Assembly: GCF_002095435.2 (NCBI RefSeq)
Contig: NZ_MJEJ02000045.1
Span: 62,001-126,000 of the forward strand
Direction: 5' to 3'
Source of the DNA: Williamsia sp. 1138
GTDB taxonomy: Bacteria > Actinomycetota > Actinomycetes > Mycobacteriales > Mycobacteriaceae
DNA: 64,000 bases
Position numbers and translations under genes: made by a program. Positions within the stretch are counted from its first letter, which is position 1. Each line of letters begins with the position of its first letter. The notes below the pieces were generated by a model that was not told the origin of the DNA, made no database searches, and saw only the letters and a list, made by a program, of their open reading frames with translations. Of the stretch, positions 24,628 through 33,069 are shown piece after piece.

Positions 24628-26193
24628 TCAGGGGGTGACGTACTCCAGGGAGCGGTCGGTGCGAACCCATGTCGGTGGGGCGTCGTCGGCCGCGAGGGTT
24701 CGTTTGAGGATCTTGAACGTGTCGGTCCGGGGCAGGTCACTGACCAGCCGCACCCGGCTCGGCCACTGTTTCGGCCCGAGATCGGACTGCGCGGAGAGGA
24801 ATTCGGTCAGCTCACCCGCGGTGAGGTCGGGCGCGACGAGGGCGGCGGCCAACTCGTCCCCGATGTCGGCGCGCACCCCGTAGACCGCGGCCATCGCGAT
24901 AGCGGGATGGCGGAGCAACACCCGCTCGATGGGCCCGGTGCCCATGTTCTCCCCGTCGACGCGGACCCAATCGCCGAGACGCCCGGCGAAATATACATAG
25001 CCGTCGGCATCGACGTATCCGAGGTCTCCGCTGTGGTAGATCCCGTCGCGCATCCGTTCGGCGTCGGCCTCGGGATTGCGGTAATAGCCGGTGAACAGGC
25101 CGCCCCCGGAGCTGTTGACGATCTCGCCGACGGCCTCGTCGGCGTTGAGCAGTCGCCCGTGGTCGTCGAACTGTGCTGTGGCGCAGACCCTGCCGGTGGC
25201 CGGATCCCGGATCTCGTTGGGCGGCATCAGTGGACCGAGTGCATCCGGGGGAGTGTCCGGCGTACGGGCGATGGCGACGCCACCCTCCGTGGAGCCGAAC
25301 CCGTCGACCACCCGGACGTCGAATCGCTGCGATACGGCGACTATGTCGGCCGCCGAGGCCTCGTTGCCGTACAGGATGCGCAGGGGATTGTCGGCGTCGT
25401 CGGGTCGTGTCGGGGTGGCCAGCACATACGAGAGCGGCTTACCGACGTAGTTCGCGTAGGTCGCCCCGAACCGGCGGATGTCGTCGAAGAACGCACTGGC
25501 AGAGAACTTCCGGCGCAGAGCCACCGACGATCCGCCTGCCACTGCGACCATCCAGCCGGCGATGATCGCGTTGGAATGGAACATCGGCATCGACAGGTAG
25601 ACGACGTCTTTCGGGCCCAACCCGAAACGGGTGGACAGCATGGCTCCGCTCGCCGCGAACTTGCGGTGACTGCACTGCACGGCTTTTGGGTCGCCGCTGG
25701 TACCGGACGTGAAGATCAGCATGAGGAGCGCGGCCGGATCGATTGCGGTGAACTCGGGGCGCCGCCCGGAATGGGGCTCGAGCAACTCGGCCCACTCCGG
25801 CCGGTCGACGTTCAACACGGTCACGCCCGGCAGATCGACGCCGGCCAGCAGGTCTGCGGTGGCGTCCTCAACCAGCACGATCTGGCAGTCGGCGGTGGCG
25901 ATGTCGCCGGCGAGCGCCGCGCCCCGCCTGGTCGGGTTGAGTCCGACGACCACGAGATCACCCAAGACGGCCGCGGCGAGTAGATAACTGAACTCGGGGA
26001 TGTTGTCGAGAAGCAATGCCATGTGGCGGGGCCTGTCGAGATCGACCAGTCGACGCAGCGCCGATGCCCGGCAGGCCGAGAGCCGCAGGTGGTCCCGCCA
26101 GCAGACGAATTCGTCCTCGAAGAGAAGTCCGGAGTCGGTGACGTCCGTCAGTGGCTCGAGCAGTTCGGCGACGGTGGTCGGGCTCTGGACCAT
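24628..26193 (-). CDS. fadD17: FadD17-type steroid side-chain acyl-CoA ligase
   Basis: This 521-residue ANL-superfamily acyl-CoA synthetase has motifs LLMLIFTSGTSGDPKAVQCS (P-loop), VVDGFGSTEGGVA, YHSGDLGYVDADGY, and the C-terminal lysine in RTDTFKILKRTL. Mtb FadD17 (Rv3506, 502 aa) activates shortened (C5) steroid side chains, while FadD19 acts on the full C8 chain. It is the third gene of fadE26-fadE27-fadD17, beginning 3 nt after the fadE27 stop, as in Mtb Rv3504-Rv3506. KstR control comes from 28608-28621. Confidence 0.92.
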   Translation of the reverse strand: MVQSPTTVAELLEPLTDVTDSGLLFEDEFVCWRDHLRLSACRASALRRLVDLDRPRHMALLLDNIPEFSYLLAAAVLGDLVVVGLNPTRRGAALAGDIATADCQIVLVEDATADLLAGVDLPGVTVLNVDRPEWAELLEPHSGRRPEFTAIDPAALLMLIFTSGTSGDPKAVQCSHRKFAASGAMLSTRFGLGPKDVVYLSMPMFHSNAIIAGWMVAVAGGSSVALRRKFSASAFFDDIRRFGATYANYVGKPLSYVLATPTRPDDADNPLRILYGNEASAADIVAVSQRFDVRVVDGFGSTEGGVAIARTPDTPPDALGPLMPPNEIRDPATGRVCATAQFDDHGRLLNADEAVGEIVNSSGGGLFTGYYRNPEADAERMRDGIYHSGDLGYVDADGYVYFAGRLGDWVRVDGENMGTGPIERVLLRHPAIAMAAVYGVRADIGDELAAALVAPDLTAGELTEFLSAQSDLGPKQWPSRVRLVSDLPRTDTFKILKRTLAADDAPPTWVRTDRSLEYVTP

Positions 26194-26196
26194 TCC

Positions 26197-27336
26197 TCAG
26201 GCCGGTTCGGCGGCGAGCGCGGCTCCGATGCGCCGCAGCTGGGTCGGTGCCGAGCCGAGATTGAACTCGTTCTGCTTGGCCCGCAAGAAGTAGCGGTGCA
26301 CCGGATGGTCGACGTCGATGCCGACGCCACCGTGTACGTGCACCGCGGTGTGCGCGACCCGGTGGCCGGCGTCGGCAGCCCAGAACTTCGCGGTCGCCAG
26401 TTCGGTGGTCGCATCGAGTTGCTCGGAGAGCAGCCAGGCAGCCTGCAAGGTGGTGAGCTTGAGGCCTCGGACGTCGATGTAGGCGTCGGCGAGCCGTTGC
26501 GCAACCGCTTGGAACGAACCGATCGCGCGGCCGAACTGCTCGCGCTCGCGGCCATAGTCGGCCGTCAGTTCCAGCGCCCGTTCGAGAATCCCGGTCTGCT
26601 CGGCGCACAGCGCGAGCGTCATGCGGTCCCGCAGGAACCCCACGACCTTCTCCCCGTCGGCGCTGCCCAGCACTTGTTCCGCCGGCACGCGAACGCCGTC
26701 GAATTCCACGAGGGCGCTCGGTCCCTGGCCGGTGGACAGTGCAGGTGTGATCGCCACCCCGGCCTCGGAGGTGCCGACCAGCAGGGCCAGCACACCCTGT
26801 GGGCCTTGCGCATTGACGATGACGGCGTCGGAGAACTCACCGAACGGCACGTTGATCTTCGCGCCCGACAGCACCCAGCCCTCGCCGTCGGCGGTCGCGG
26901 TGGTCACCGGGGCGAGCGGATCGTCGTTGAGATCCTCGTCGAGGCCGACGGTGATCACCTTCTCCCCGGAGATGACAGGGCCGAGCCACTGTGTGGTGAG
27001 CGACTGCGCACCGAACTCCGCTATTGCAGGGGCGGCGGCAAAGGCGACCGGCCCGAACGGGACGAGTGCGAGTGCACGACCCAATTCCTCTGCGACCGCG
27101 ACATTCTCGAGCACCGACAGGCCTGCGCCACCGTCGTCCTCGGTGACCTCGAGGCCGAGGAGGCCCGAGGCCGCCAACTGCGACCAGAGGGTGGGGTCGA
27201 AGGCGCCCTGTTTCGCGCCGGGGGCGTCACCGGTCTGCTCCAACTGCACCAGGCGGTCGGTGGTGACCAGCTTCTTCACGATGTCGCGGGTGAGCCCGGC
27301 GAGATCGGCGGTCTGTTCGCTGCGGTGGAAATCCAT
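26197..27336 (-). CDS. fadE27: FadE27 (ChsE5), subunit of steroid acyl-CoA dehydrogenase
   Basis: This 379-residue protein has the acyl-CoA dehydrogenase fold: GLLGLEVTEDDGGAGLSVLEN in the N-terminal domain, GWVLSGAKINVPFGEF in the beta domain, and AKFWAADAGHRVAHTAVHVHGGVGID in the C-terminal helical domain. Steroid ACADs of this kind form alpha2beta2 heterotetramers with only half of the active sites. FadE26-FadE27 is ChsE4-ChsE5, which desaturates C27 and C24 side-chain CoA esters. ATG 27336 (MDFHRSEQTADLAGLT) has AAGGGA upstream. It lies 25 nt after fadE26 and 3 nt before fadD17. Confidence 0.92.
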   Translation of the reverse strand: MDFHRSEQTADLAGLTRDIVKKLVTTDRLVQLEQTGDAPGAKQGAFDPTLWSQLAASGLLGLEVTEDDGGAGLSVLENVAVAEELGRALALVPFGPVAFAAAPAIAEFGAQSLTTQWLGPVISGEKVITVGLDEDLNDDPLAPVTTATADGEGWVLSGAKINVPFGEFSDAVIVNAQGPQGVLALLVGTSEAGVAITPALSTGQGPSALVEFDGVRVPAEQVLGSADGEKVVGFLRDRMTLALCAEQTGILERALELTADYGREREQFGRAIGSFQAVAQRLADAYIDVRGLKLTTLQAAWLLSEQLDATTELATAKFWAADAGHRVAHTAVHVHGGVGIDVDHPVHRYFLRAKQNEFNLGSAPTQLRRIGAALAAEPA

Positions 27337-27361
27337 GATGTGGTCCCTTTTCCCTTGTCTC

Positions 27362-28549
27362 TCAGCGCCGGGCGGGGGGCTGGCCGAGGGCGAGCATGGC
27401 GATGATGTCGCGTTGGATCTCGTTGGTCCCGCCACCGAAGGTGAGGATCAGAGACGAGCGGTGGAAACGTTCGAGGCGCCCGCGCAGGTGGGTGCCTGCG
27501 CTGCCTTGACGCAGGGTCGCGGCGGGCCCGAGGACCTCCATCAGCAGGCGGTACGCCTCGGTGGCGAACTCGGTGCCGAAGACCTTCGTCGCGGAGGCAT
27601 CGGCGGGGGAGGGGGAGCCCCCACCCGTCGCTTCCGACGCGATGTTCCAATTGATCAACTTCAGGAACTCGACCTTTGCGTGCACCTTGGCGAGGTTCAT
27701 CTGGACCCACTCGGAGTCGATGACGCGATTGCCGCGCGCGTCCTTGGTGTTCTGCGCCCACTCGATGGTCTCGCGCAACGCGGTCTGGATGGGGGCGGCG
27801 CTACACAGCGACACCCGCTCGTTGTTGAGCTGGTTGGTCACCAGCGGCCATCCGCCGTTCAATTCGCCCACCAGAGAATCGGCAGGCACGCGAACGTCCT
27901 GGTAGTAGGTGGCACTGGTGTCGACACCCGACATCGTATGGACGGGCGTGTACGAGAAACCCTCGGCGTCGGTCGGGACGATGAGCATGGAGATGCCCTT
28001 GTGCTTCTTGGCCTCCGGGTCGGTCCGGACCGCAAGCCAGATGTAGTCGGCGTACTGGATGAGGCTGGTCCACATCTTCTGACCGTTGATCACGAAGTCG
28101 TCTCCGTCGCGAACGGCTGTTGTCCGCAGGGCCGCGAGGTCGGTGCCGGCGCCCGGTTCGGAATACCCGATGGAGAAGTGCACGTCGCCCGAAGCAATCC
28201 GCGGCAGGTACTTGGCCTTCTGCTCGTCGGTGCCGAAATGCATGATGGTCGGCGCCACCGAATTGATGGTCAGAAAGGGTACCGGTGCGCCCGCGATGGC
28301 GGCCTCGTCGGTGAAGATGAGCTGGTCCATCATCGAACGGTCCTGGCCGCCATACTCCTTCGGCCAGCCGAGGGCCAGCCAACCGTCGCGGCCCATCTGC
28401 GCCACGACCTCGCGGTAGACGTTGCCCTCACCGAATTCACCACTTGTCGAAGACAGGGCCAGACGACGCTCCGGCGTGATCAACTGGGAGAAGTAAGACC
28501 GGAGTTCGCGCCGGAGTTCCTGCTGCTGGTCGGTGTAAGCAATTCGCAT
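27362..28549 (-). CDS. fadE26: FadE26 (ChsE4), subunit of steroid acyl-CoA dehydrogenase
   Basis: This 395-residue acyl-CoA dehydrogenase subunit has HFSIGYSEPGAGTDLAALRT (FAD/substrate loop), FVINGQKMWTSLIQYADYIW, and a C-terminal FGGGTNEIQRDIIAMLALG that binds FAD across the dimer. Length matches Mtb FadE26 (400 aa), the ChsE4 half of the ChsE4-ChsE5 heterotetramer. It opens the fadE26-fadE27-fadD17 operon and is divergent from a ferredoxin gene. A perfect KstR-like site lies 58 nt upstream. Confidence 0.93.
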   Translation of the reverse strand: MRIAYTDQQQELRRELRSYFSQLITPERRLALSSTSGEFGEGNVYREVVAQMGRDGWLALGWPKEYGGQDRSMMDQLIFTDEAAIAGAPVPFLTINSVAPTIMHFGTDEQKAKYLPRIASGDVHFSIGYSEPGAGTDLAALRTTAVRDGDDFVINGQKMWTSLIQYADYIWLAVRTDPEAKKHKGISMLIVPTDAEGFSYTPVHTMSGVDTSATYYQDVRVPADSLVGELNGGWPLVTNQLNNERVSLCSAAPIQTALRETIEWAQNTKDARGNRVIDSEWVQMNLAKVHAKVEFLKLINWNIASEATGGGSPSPADASATKVFGTEFATEAYRLLMEVLGPAATLRQGSAGTHLRGRLERFHRSSLILTFGGGTNEIQRDIIAMLALGQPPARR

Positions 28550-28607
28550 CGGGGCTCCTGCTTTCTCCGCGCGTGAGGCTGAGACCGGGGACCCGGTCGC
28601 GCAGTTC

Positions 28608-28621
28608 TATAACACGTTCTA
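28608..28621. promoter_or_regulatory. KstR-like operator between fadE26 and ferredoxin
   Basis: TATAACACGTTCTA matches all 8 fixed bases. It lies 58 nt from the fadE26 start and 67 nt from the ferredoxin start, so it can serve both directions. Confidence 0.87.
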
Positions 28622-28688
28622 ACCTGTAAGTCGGTTGCTCGTCAACATGCGACGCCACCTGGTCCTGCGATGGAAGGAATCTGAACCG

Positions 28689-28880
28689 ATGAAGATCAAA
28701 GCTGATTTCGATCTCTGTGAGTCGAACGGGGTGTGCGTGGGCATGGCCCCGGATGTTTTCGATCTCGACGACGACGACTACCTGGTCATTTTGCAATCCG
28801 ACGTCCCCGAGGACCGTCGTGAGGAGATGCGCCAGGTGGTCGGGAGCTGCCCTAAATCGGCGTTGTCGATCGAAGACTGA
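28689..28880 (+). CDS. fdxD: 3Fe-4S ferredoxin, FdxD-like
   Basis: This 63-residue ferredoxin has cysteines in DLCESNGVCVGMAPDVF and GSCPKSAL. Three rather than four ligands, with Asn where the fourth Cys would be, indicate a 3Fe-4S cluster, as usual for P450 partners. It resembles Mtb FdxD (Rv3503c) in sequence and place, divergent from fadE26. ATG 28689 (MKIKADFDLCESNG) has AAGGAATCTGA upstream. It probably passes electrons to CYP125, which would require a reductase from elsewhere. KstR control is shared with fadE26. Confidence 0.92.
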   Translation: MKIKADFDLCESNGVCVGMAPDVFDLDDDDYLVILQSDVPEDRREEMRQVVGSCPKSALSIED

Positions 28881-28959
28881 CCTGGTCCGACCCGGCGCGC
28901 GGGGCCTGCCGCGCGCCGGCGGCTTCGCGATCGATTTTCGCCGATAGTTGTCTCAAACC

Positions 28960-28973
28960 GAGAACACGTTCTA
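28960..28973. promoter_or_regulatory. KstR-like operator upstream of the Hsd4A-like SDR
   Basis: GAGAACACGTTCTA matches 7 of 8 fixed bases. It lies 66 nt before the GTG at 29040. Confidence 0.78.
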
Positions 28974-29039
28974 CATTTGGTTCACAGCCGCCGGGATCAT
29001 GAGCCCGAACTCCCGGCGAGTACTCGATGGAGGACAGTG

Positions 29040-29945
29040 GTGAGCCAATCAGCAGGTGGGGATCTCGACGGGAAAGTCGCGGTCGTAACCGGTGCCGGCG
29101 CGGGACTCGGCCGGGCCGAGGCGATCGGTCTCGGCGCGCTCGGTGCGACGGTGGTCGTCAATGACCTGACCGCTGCACTCGACCGCAGCGACGTCCTCGA
29201 CGAGATCAAGGCGGCGGGCGGGGTGGGTGTCCCGGTCGCCGGCGACATCTCGGACTCTGCGACCACGACGGAGATCATGCGGGTGGCCACCGAAGACCTC
29301 GGCGGACTGCATGTCGTGATGAACAACGCGGGCCTCGTCCGCGACAAGATGCTGTTCAACATGGCCGACGAGGACTGGGATCTCGTCATCCGCGTGCACC
29401 TGCGTGGCCACTTCTTGATGAGCCGGAACGCCGGGGCCTACTGGCGCTCGCAGTCGAAGGCTGCCGGGGCGCCCGTCTACGGACGGCTCATCAACACCTC
29501 GAGCGAGGCCGGCCTGTCAGGGCCGGTGGGGCAGGCCAACTATGGGGCCGCGAAGGCCGGGATCACGTCACTGACGCTGACCGCAGCGCGCGGGTTGGCG
29601 GCGTACGGGGTGCGATCCAATGCGATCTGCCCACGCGCTCGCACGGCGATGACGGAGGGCACCTTCGGGGACGCACCCGACGGCAGCGTGGACCCGTTGT
29701 CGACCGATCACGTCGTCACTCTGGTGCAGTTCCTGGCCGGTCCCGACTCCGACGGGGTCAACGGTCAGGTGTTCGTCGTCTACGGCCCGAAGGTGACCCT
29801 GATGGCCGCACCGACGGTGGAGCAGAGCTTCGTTTCCGCGCAGGACGCATGGGACCGCAGCGACCTCACGAAGACCCTCTCCGAGTACTTCGTCGGCCGC
29901 GACCCGGAGCAGACTTTTTCCGCAGGTAAAGCCCTCTTCGCATAG
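29040..29945 (+). CDS. hsd4A: Hsd4A/ChsB1-like steroid (17-beta)-hydroxyacyl-CoA dehydrogenase
   Basis: This 301-residue long SDR has TGAGAGLGRAEAIGLG for cofactor, NNAGLVRDKM, the catalytic TSSEAGLSGPVGQANYGAAKAG (Ser, Tyr, Lys), and a C-terminal GQVFVVYGPKVTLMAAP extension. Mtb Rv3502c, in the same place before yrbE4A, dehydrogenates the 22-hydroxyacyl-CoA side chain; Hsd4A homologues also act as 17-beta-hydroxysteroid dehydrogenases. GTG 29040 is chosen for ATGGAGGACAGTG upstream; the frame to 28977 would start just after the operator. It is separated from mce4 by 269 nt containing its own two sites, so it is probably a separate unit. Confidence 0.92.
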   Translation: MSQSAGGDLDGKVAVVTGAGAGLGRAEAIGLGALGATVVVNDLTAALDRSDVLDEIKAAGGVGVPVAGDISDSATTTEIMRVATEDLGGLHVVMNNAGLVRDKMLFNMADEDWDLVIRVHLRGHFLMSRNAGAYWRSQSKAAGAPVYGRLINTSSEAGLSGPVGQANYGAAKAGITSLTLTAARGLAAYGVRSNAICPRARTAMTEGTFGDAPDGSVDPLSTDHVVTLVQFLAGPDSDGVNGQVFVVYGPKVTLMAAPTVEQSFVSAQDAWDRSDLTKTLSEYFVGRDPEQTFSAGKALFA

Positions 29946-30059
29946 GTCGACTTATGGTGCGGGAGTGCCGATGAATCGCAGATTTTGTGAACTGGACGTG
30001 TGATAAGTTCGCGATCATCTGCTGGCTCACAGCACCGGTTCCGAAGGAATCTCGAGCGG

Positions 30060-30073
30060 TGGAACATGTTTCA
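30060..30073. promoter_or_regulatory. KstR-like operator, distal, upstream of mce4
   Basis: TGGAACATGTTTCA matches all 8 fixed bases. It lies 141 nt before yrbE4A and 77 nt upstream of the proximal site. Confidence 0.7.
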
Positions 30074-30150
30074 GTTATCGGGCGTCGGGCCGGTCGTCGG
30101 AAGGCGGAACTTTCCTGCTTGTAAGTGTTGAGAATCGTCGATATCAGAAC

Positions 30151-30164
30151 TAGAACACGTTATG
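30151..30164. promoter_or_regulatory. KstR-like operator, proximal, upstream of mce4
   Basis: TAGAACACGTTATG matches 7 of 8 fixed bases and lies 50 nt before the yrbE4A GTG. The 269-nt gap 29946-30214 holds no gene, only these two sites. Confidence 0.8.
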
Positions 30165-30214
30165 ATCGAGCGGCTTCGCTCGAACCGGGAACGCCTCATG
30201 CTGAAGGAGAGTTG

Positions 30215-30979
30215 GTGAACCGCAGACTGGCAGTCCCGTTCGAAGGCGTTGGCGATTTCGTGTCGATGAGCGTCAGTGCTGCGCGGGAACTGTTCCGGCC
30301 GCCTTTTCAGTGGCGCGAAACCGTCGAACAGTCCTGGGCGATCGCCCGGGTGTCGATGGTGCCGACCGTCCTCGTCGCGATCCCGTTCACCGTGCTGGTC
30401 AGCTTCACCCTCAACATCCTCCTCCGCGAACTCGGTGCCCAGGATCTCTCGGGCGCAGGCGCGGCACTGGGCACCATCACCCAGATCGGGCCGATCGTCA
30501 CCGTGCTGATCGTCGCGGGTGCCGGAGCCACCGCGATCTGCGCCGACCTCGGCGCCCGCACCATCCGCGAGGAGATCGACGCTCTGCAGGTGCTCGGCAT
30601 CGACCCGATCCACCGGCTGGTCGTACCCCGCGTGATCGCCTCGACCATGGTCGCGATCCTGCTCAACAGTCTGGTCTGCACCATCGGAATCGGTGGCGGG
30701 TTCGTCTTCTCGGTGTACTTGCAGGACGTCAATCCCGGCGCGTTCATCGCCAACCTGACCCTGCTGACCGGATTCCCCGAACTGATGATCTCGATGGTCA
30801 AGGCCGCGCTGTTCGGACTGGCTGCCGGCTTGGTCGGTTGCTACCGGGGACTGCACGTGGCGGGCGGCGCCAAGGGCGTCGGCGACGCCGTCAACGAGAC
30901 CGTCGTCTACTCGTTCATGGCGCTGTTCGTCGTGAACGTGGTCGTGACCGCGGTCGGCCTCAAAGCGACGGCGGGGTAG
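30215..30979 (+). CDS. yrbE4A: YrbE4A, permease of the Mce4 sterol importer
   Basis: This 254-residue integral membrane protein is of the MlaE/YrbE family. Predicted membrane helices start at ~48 (TVLVAIPFTVLVSFTLNILL), ~90 (IGPIVTVLIVAGAGATAICA), ~140-160 and ~225 (FMALFVVNVVVTAVGL). The family EQ-loop region appears as GARTIREEIDALQVLGIDPI. With YrbE4B it forms the permease dimer for cholesterol, powered by an MceG ATPase encoded elsewhere. GTG 30215 follows AAGGAGAGTTG and gives 254 aa, equal to Mtb YrbE4A. It is the first gene of the mce4 operon. Confidence 0.95.
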   Translation: MNRRLAVPFEGVGDFVSMSVSAARELFRPPFQWRETVEQSWAIARVSMVPTVLVAIPFTVLVSFTLNILLRELGAQDLSGAGAALGTITQIGPIVTVLIVAGAGATAICADLGARTIREEIDALQVLGIDPIHRLVVPRVIASTMVAILLNSLVCTIGIGGGFVFSVYLQDVNPGAFIANLTLLTGFPELMISMVKAALFGLAAGLVGCYRGLHVAGGAKGVGDAVNETVVYSFMALFVVNVVVTAVGLKATAG

Positions 30980-30983
30980 AGCG

Positions 30984-31835
30984 ATGATTCTCCCTCACAC
31001 GGTCCGACTACGCTCCACACGTGTGGCGTTCAAACGGGCCAGTGGCGGTTGGAACCGTATCGGCGACCAAGCATTCTTCTACTGGGACAGCCTCGTTGCC
31101 ATTCCGCGGGCGCTCCGTGCGTACAAGAAGGAGACCCTGCGGCTGATCGCCGAGATCTCGATGGGTTCGGGTGCGCTCGCCCTCATCGGCGGCACCGTCG
31201 TCGTGGTCGGGTTCTTGACACTGTTCACCGGCGGCACCATCGCGGTCCAGGGCTACAGCTCACTGTCGAACATCGGGGTCGAGGCACTCACCGGGTTCTT
31301 CTCGGCTTTCATCAACGTGCGCATCGCGGTGCCGGTGATCGCGGGTATCGGGCTCGCCGCGACCATCGGCGCCGGCGCCACGGCGCAGCTCGGTGCGATG
31401 CGGGTCAGCGAAGAGATCGATGCGCTCGAGGCGATGTCGATCGCGTCGATCCCCTACCTGGTCAGCACGCGGATCGTGGCGGGCCTCATTGCGATCATCC
31501 CGCTCTACTCCCTTGCCTCGGTTGCCTCGTTCCTGGCGAGCCGGTTTGCGACGGTCTTCCTGTACGGCCAGTCCTCGGGCGTCTACGACCACTACTTCTC
31601 GACGTTCCTGATATCCACCGACATCCTGTGGTCATTCGTACAGGCGATCTGTATGGCCGTGGCCGTCATGATGATTCACACCTACTACGGTTTCAATGCG
31701 TCCGGCGGTCCCGTCGGGGTCGGGATCGCGGTCGGCAACGCGGTGCGGGCCTCCCTGGTCGTCGTCGTCGTGATCACGCTCCTGACGTCGCTGGCGATCT
31801 ATGGCGTCGACGGAAAGTTCAACCTCTCGGGGTAG
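30984..31835 (+). CDS. yrbE4B: YrbE4B, permease of the Mce4 sterol importer
   Basis: This 283-residue YrbE/MlaE permease has helices around ~65-85 (GSGALALIGGTVVVVGFLTL), ~118-140, ~165-190, ~220 and ~255 (ASLVVVVVITLLTSLAIYGV). The conserved cytoplasmic loop AMRVSEEIDALEAMSIASIPY is the predicted ATPase contact. It begins 4 nt after yrbE4A and is followed 4 nt later by mce4A. Length matches Mtb YrbE4B (280 aa). Confidence 0.95.
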   Translation: MILPHTVRLRSTRVAFKRASGGWNRIGDQAFFYWDSLVAIPRALRAYKKETLRLIAEISMGSGALALIGGTVVVVGFLTLFTGGTIAVQGYSSLSNIGVEALTGFFSAFINVRIAVPVIAGIGLAATIGAGATAQLGAMRVSEEIDALEAMSIASIPYLVSTRIVAGLIAIIPLYSLASVASFLASRFATVFLYGQSSGVYDHYFSTFLISTDILWSFVQAICMAVAVMMIHTYYGFNASGGPVGVGIAVGNAVRASLVVVVVITLLTSLAIYGVDGKFNLSG

Positions 31836-31839
31836 GGCC

Positions 31840-33018
31840 ATGGCACAGACAATCGAACGTCCCAGTTGGGCCAAGAAACTGGCCGCCACCTTCATGGTGG
31901 TCTCCCTGGTCGCAGTGTGCGCGCTCGCCGCATTGCAGTTCCTCGGCAGTTTCCAGTCCACGGTGCCGGTGACGCTGACCGCGGATCGGGCCGGACTCGT
32001 GATGAACCCCGACGCCAAGGTCCGCCTGCGGGGCGTGGTGGTCGGCCGGGTCGGCGACATCAGCGAATCGGCCGACGGCGTCACGCTGAAACTGGACATG
32101 AACCCGGACCAACTGAAGTACATCCCGGCGAATGTCCGTGCGGACATCAAGTCCAACACCGTGTTCGGCGCGAAATCGGTCAACCTGGAGATCCCCGACG
32201 ACCCGTCGAAGGCCAGGCTCTCCGGTGGTTCGACGATCGAGACCGAAGACGTCGTGGTGGAACTGAACACCATCTACCAGCGGCTCGTCGACGTACTCGC
32301 CGAGGTGCAGCCGGAGAAACTGAACGCCACGATCGGTGCCATCGACACCGCCCTGTCCGGGCGGGGTGAGCAGATCGGGCAGGGCTTCGCCGATCTGTCG
32401 GATCTGCTGCGCAAGACCAATCCGCATCTGGACGCGCTGAGCCGTGACATCGAGGCGGGCGCGGAGTTCACCAACGTCTACGCCGATGTGATGCCGGATC
32501 TGCTCAAGGTCGTCGACAACTTCACCTTCACCGGGAACACCTTGGTCGACAATGCCTCCGACCTCGACGCCCTGCTGATGAACGTGACCGGTATGGCCGA
32601 CACGATCAACGGGGTGATCGCGCCGTCGAAGGCCGACATCATCTCCACCCTCGCGAACCTGAACCCGACCGCGCGATTGCTCGGCTATCAGTCGCCGGGG
32701 CTCGCGTGCTTCATCGAGTCGACGGCCGCCGCGGGTCAGAAGGCGTTGCCCGTCTTCGGTATCGAGACCGGTTACGTGGCCCTCAATGCAGGCCTGCTCC
32801 CGGGCAAGGAGCCGTACCGGTATCCCGAGGATCTCCCGCGCGTGAATGTCGACGGGCCGCCTACCTGCCAGGACGGCCTCAGCGATCCGGACTCTGCCGT
32901 CCACACCGACTTCTACGTCGGTGACAATGCGGCGTACCCGTACCAGCCGCGGACCACCCCGAAAGCCGACCCCACCAAGCTCTTCCAGGTGATGTTCGGA
33001 CCGGCGCCGCGAGGGTGA
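31840..33018 (+). CDS. mce4A: Mce4A, Mce-family substrate shuttle protein
   Basis: This 392-residue protein has a single N-terminal membrane anchor (KLAATFMVVSLVAVCALAALQF, ~11-32), the MlaD/Mce beta-barrel domain (~38-115, GLVMNPDAKVRLRGVVVGRVG), and long alpha-helical needle segments to ~330. A disordered Pro-rich tail ends it. Mce proteins form a hexameric tunnel across the periplasm that carries sterol to the YrbE permease. ATG 31840 follows the yrbE4B stop by 4 nt, with GGTAGGGCC upstream. Confidence 0.95.
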   Translation: MAQTIERPSWAKKLAATFMVVSLVAVCALAALQFLGSFQSTVPVTLTADRAGLVMNPDAKVRLRGVVVGRVGDISESADGVTLKLDMNPDQLKYIPANVRADIKSNTVFGAKSVNLEIPDDPSKARLSGGSTIETEDVVVELNTIYQRLVDVLAEVQPEKLNATIGAIDTALSGRGEQIGQGFADLSDLLRKTNPHLDALSRDIEAGAEFTNVYADVMPDLLKVVDNFTFTGNTLVDNASDLDALLMNVTGMADTINGVIAPSKADIISTLANLNPTARLLGYQSPGLACFIESTAAAGQKALPVFGIETGYVALNAGLLPGKEPYRYPEDLPRVNVDGPPTCQDGLSDPDSAVHTDFYVGDNAAYPYQPRTTPKADPTKLFQVMFGPAPRG

Positions 33019-33069
33019 AGACGATGACAACAGTGATGGCGAAGACCGACCAGCGAACGGAGGTGTGAG

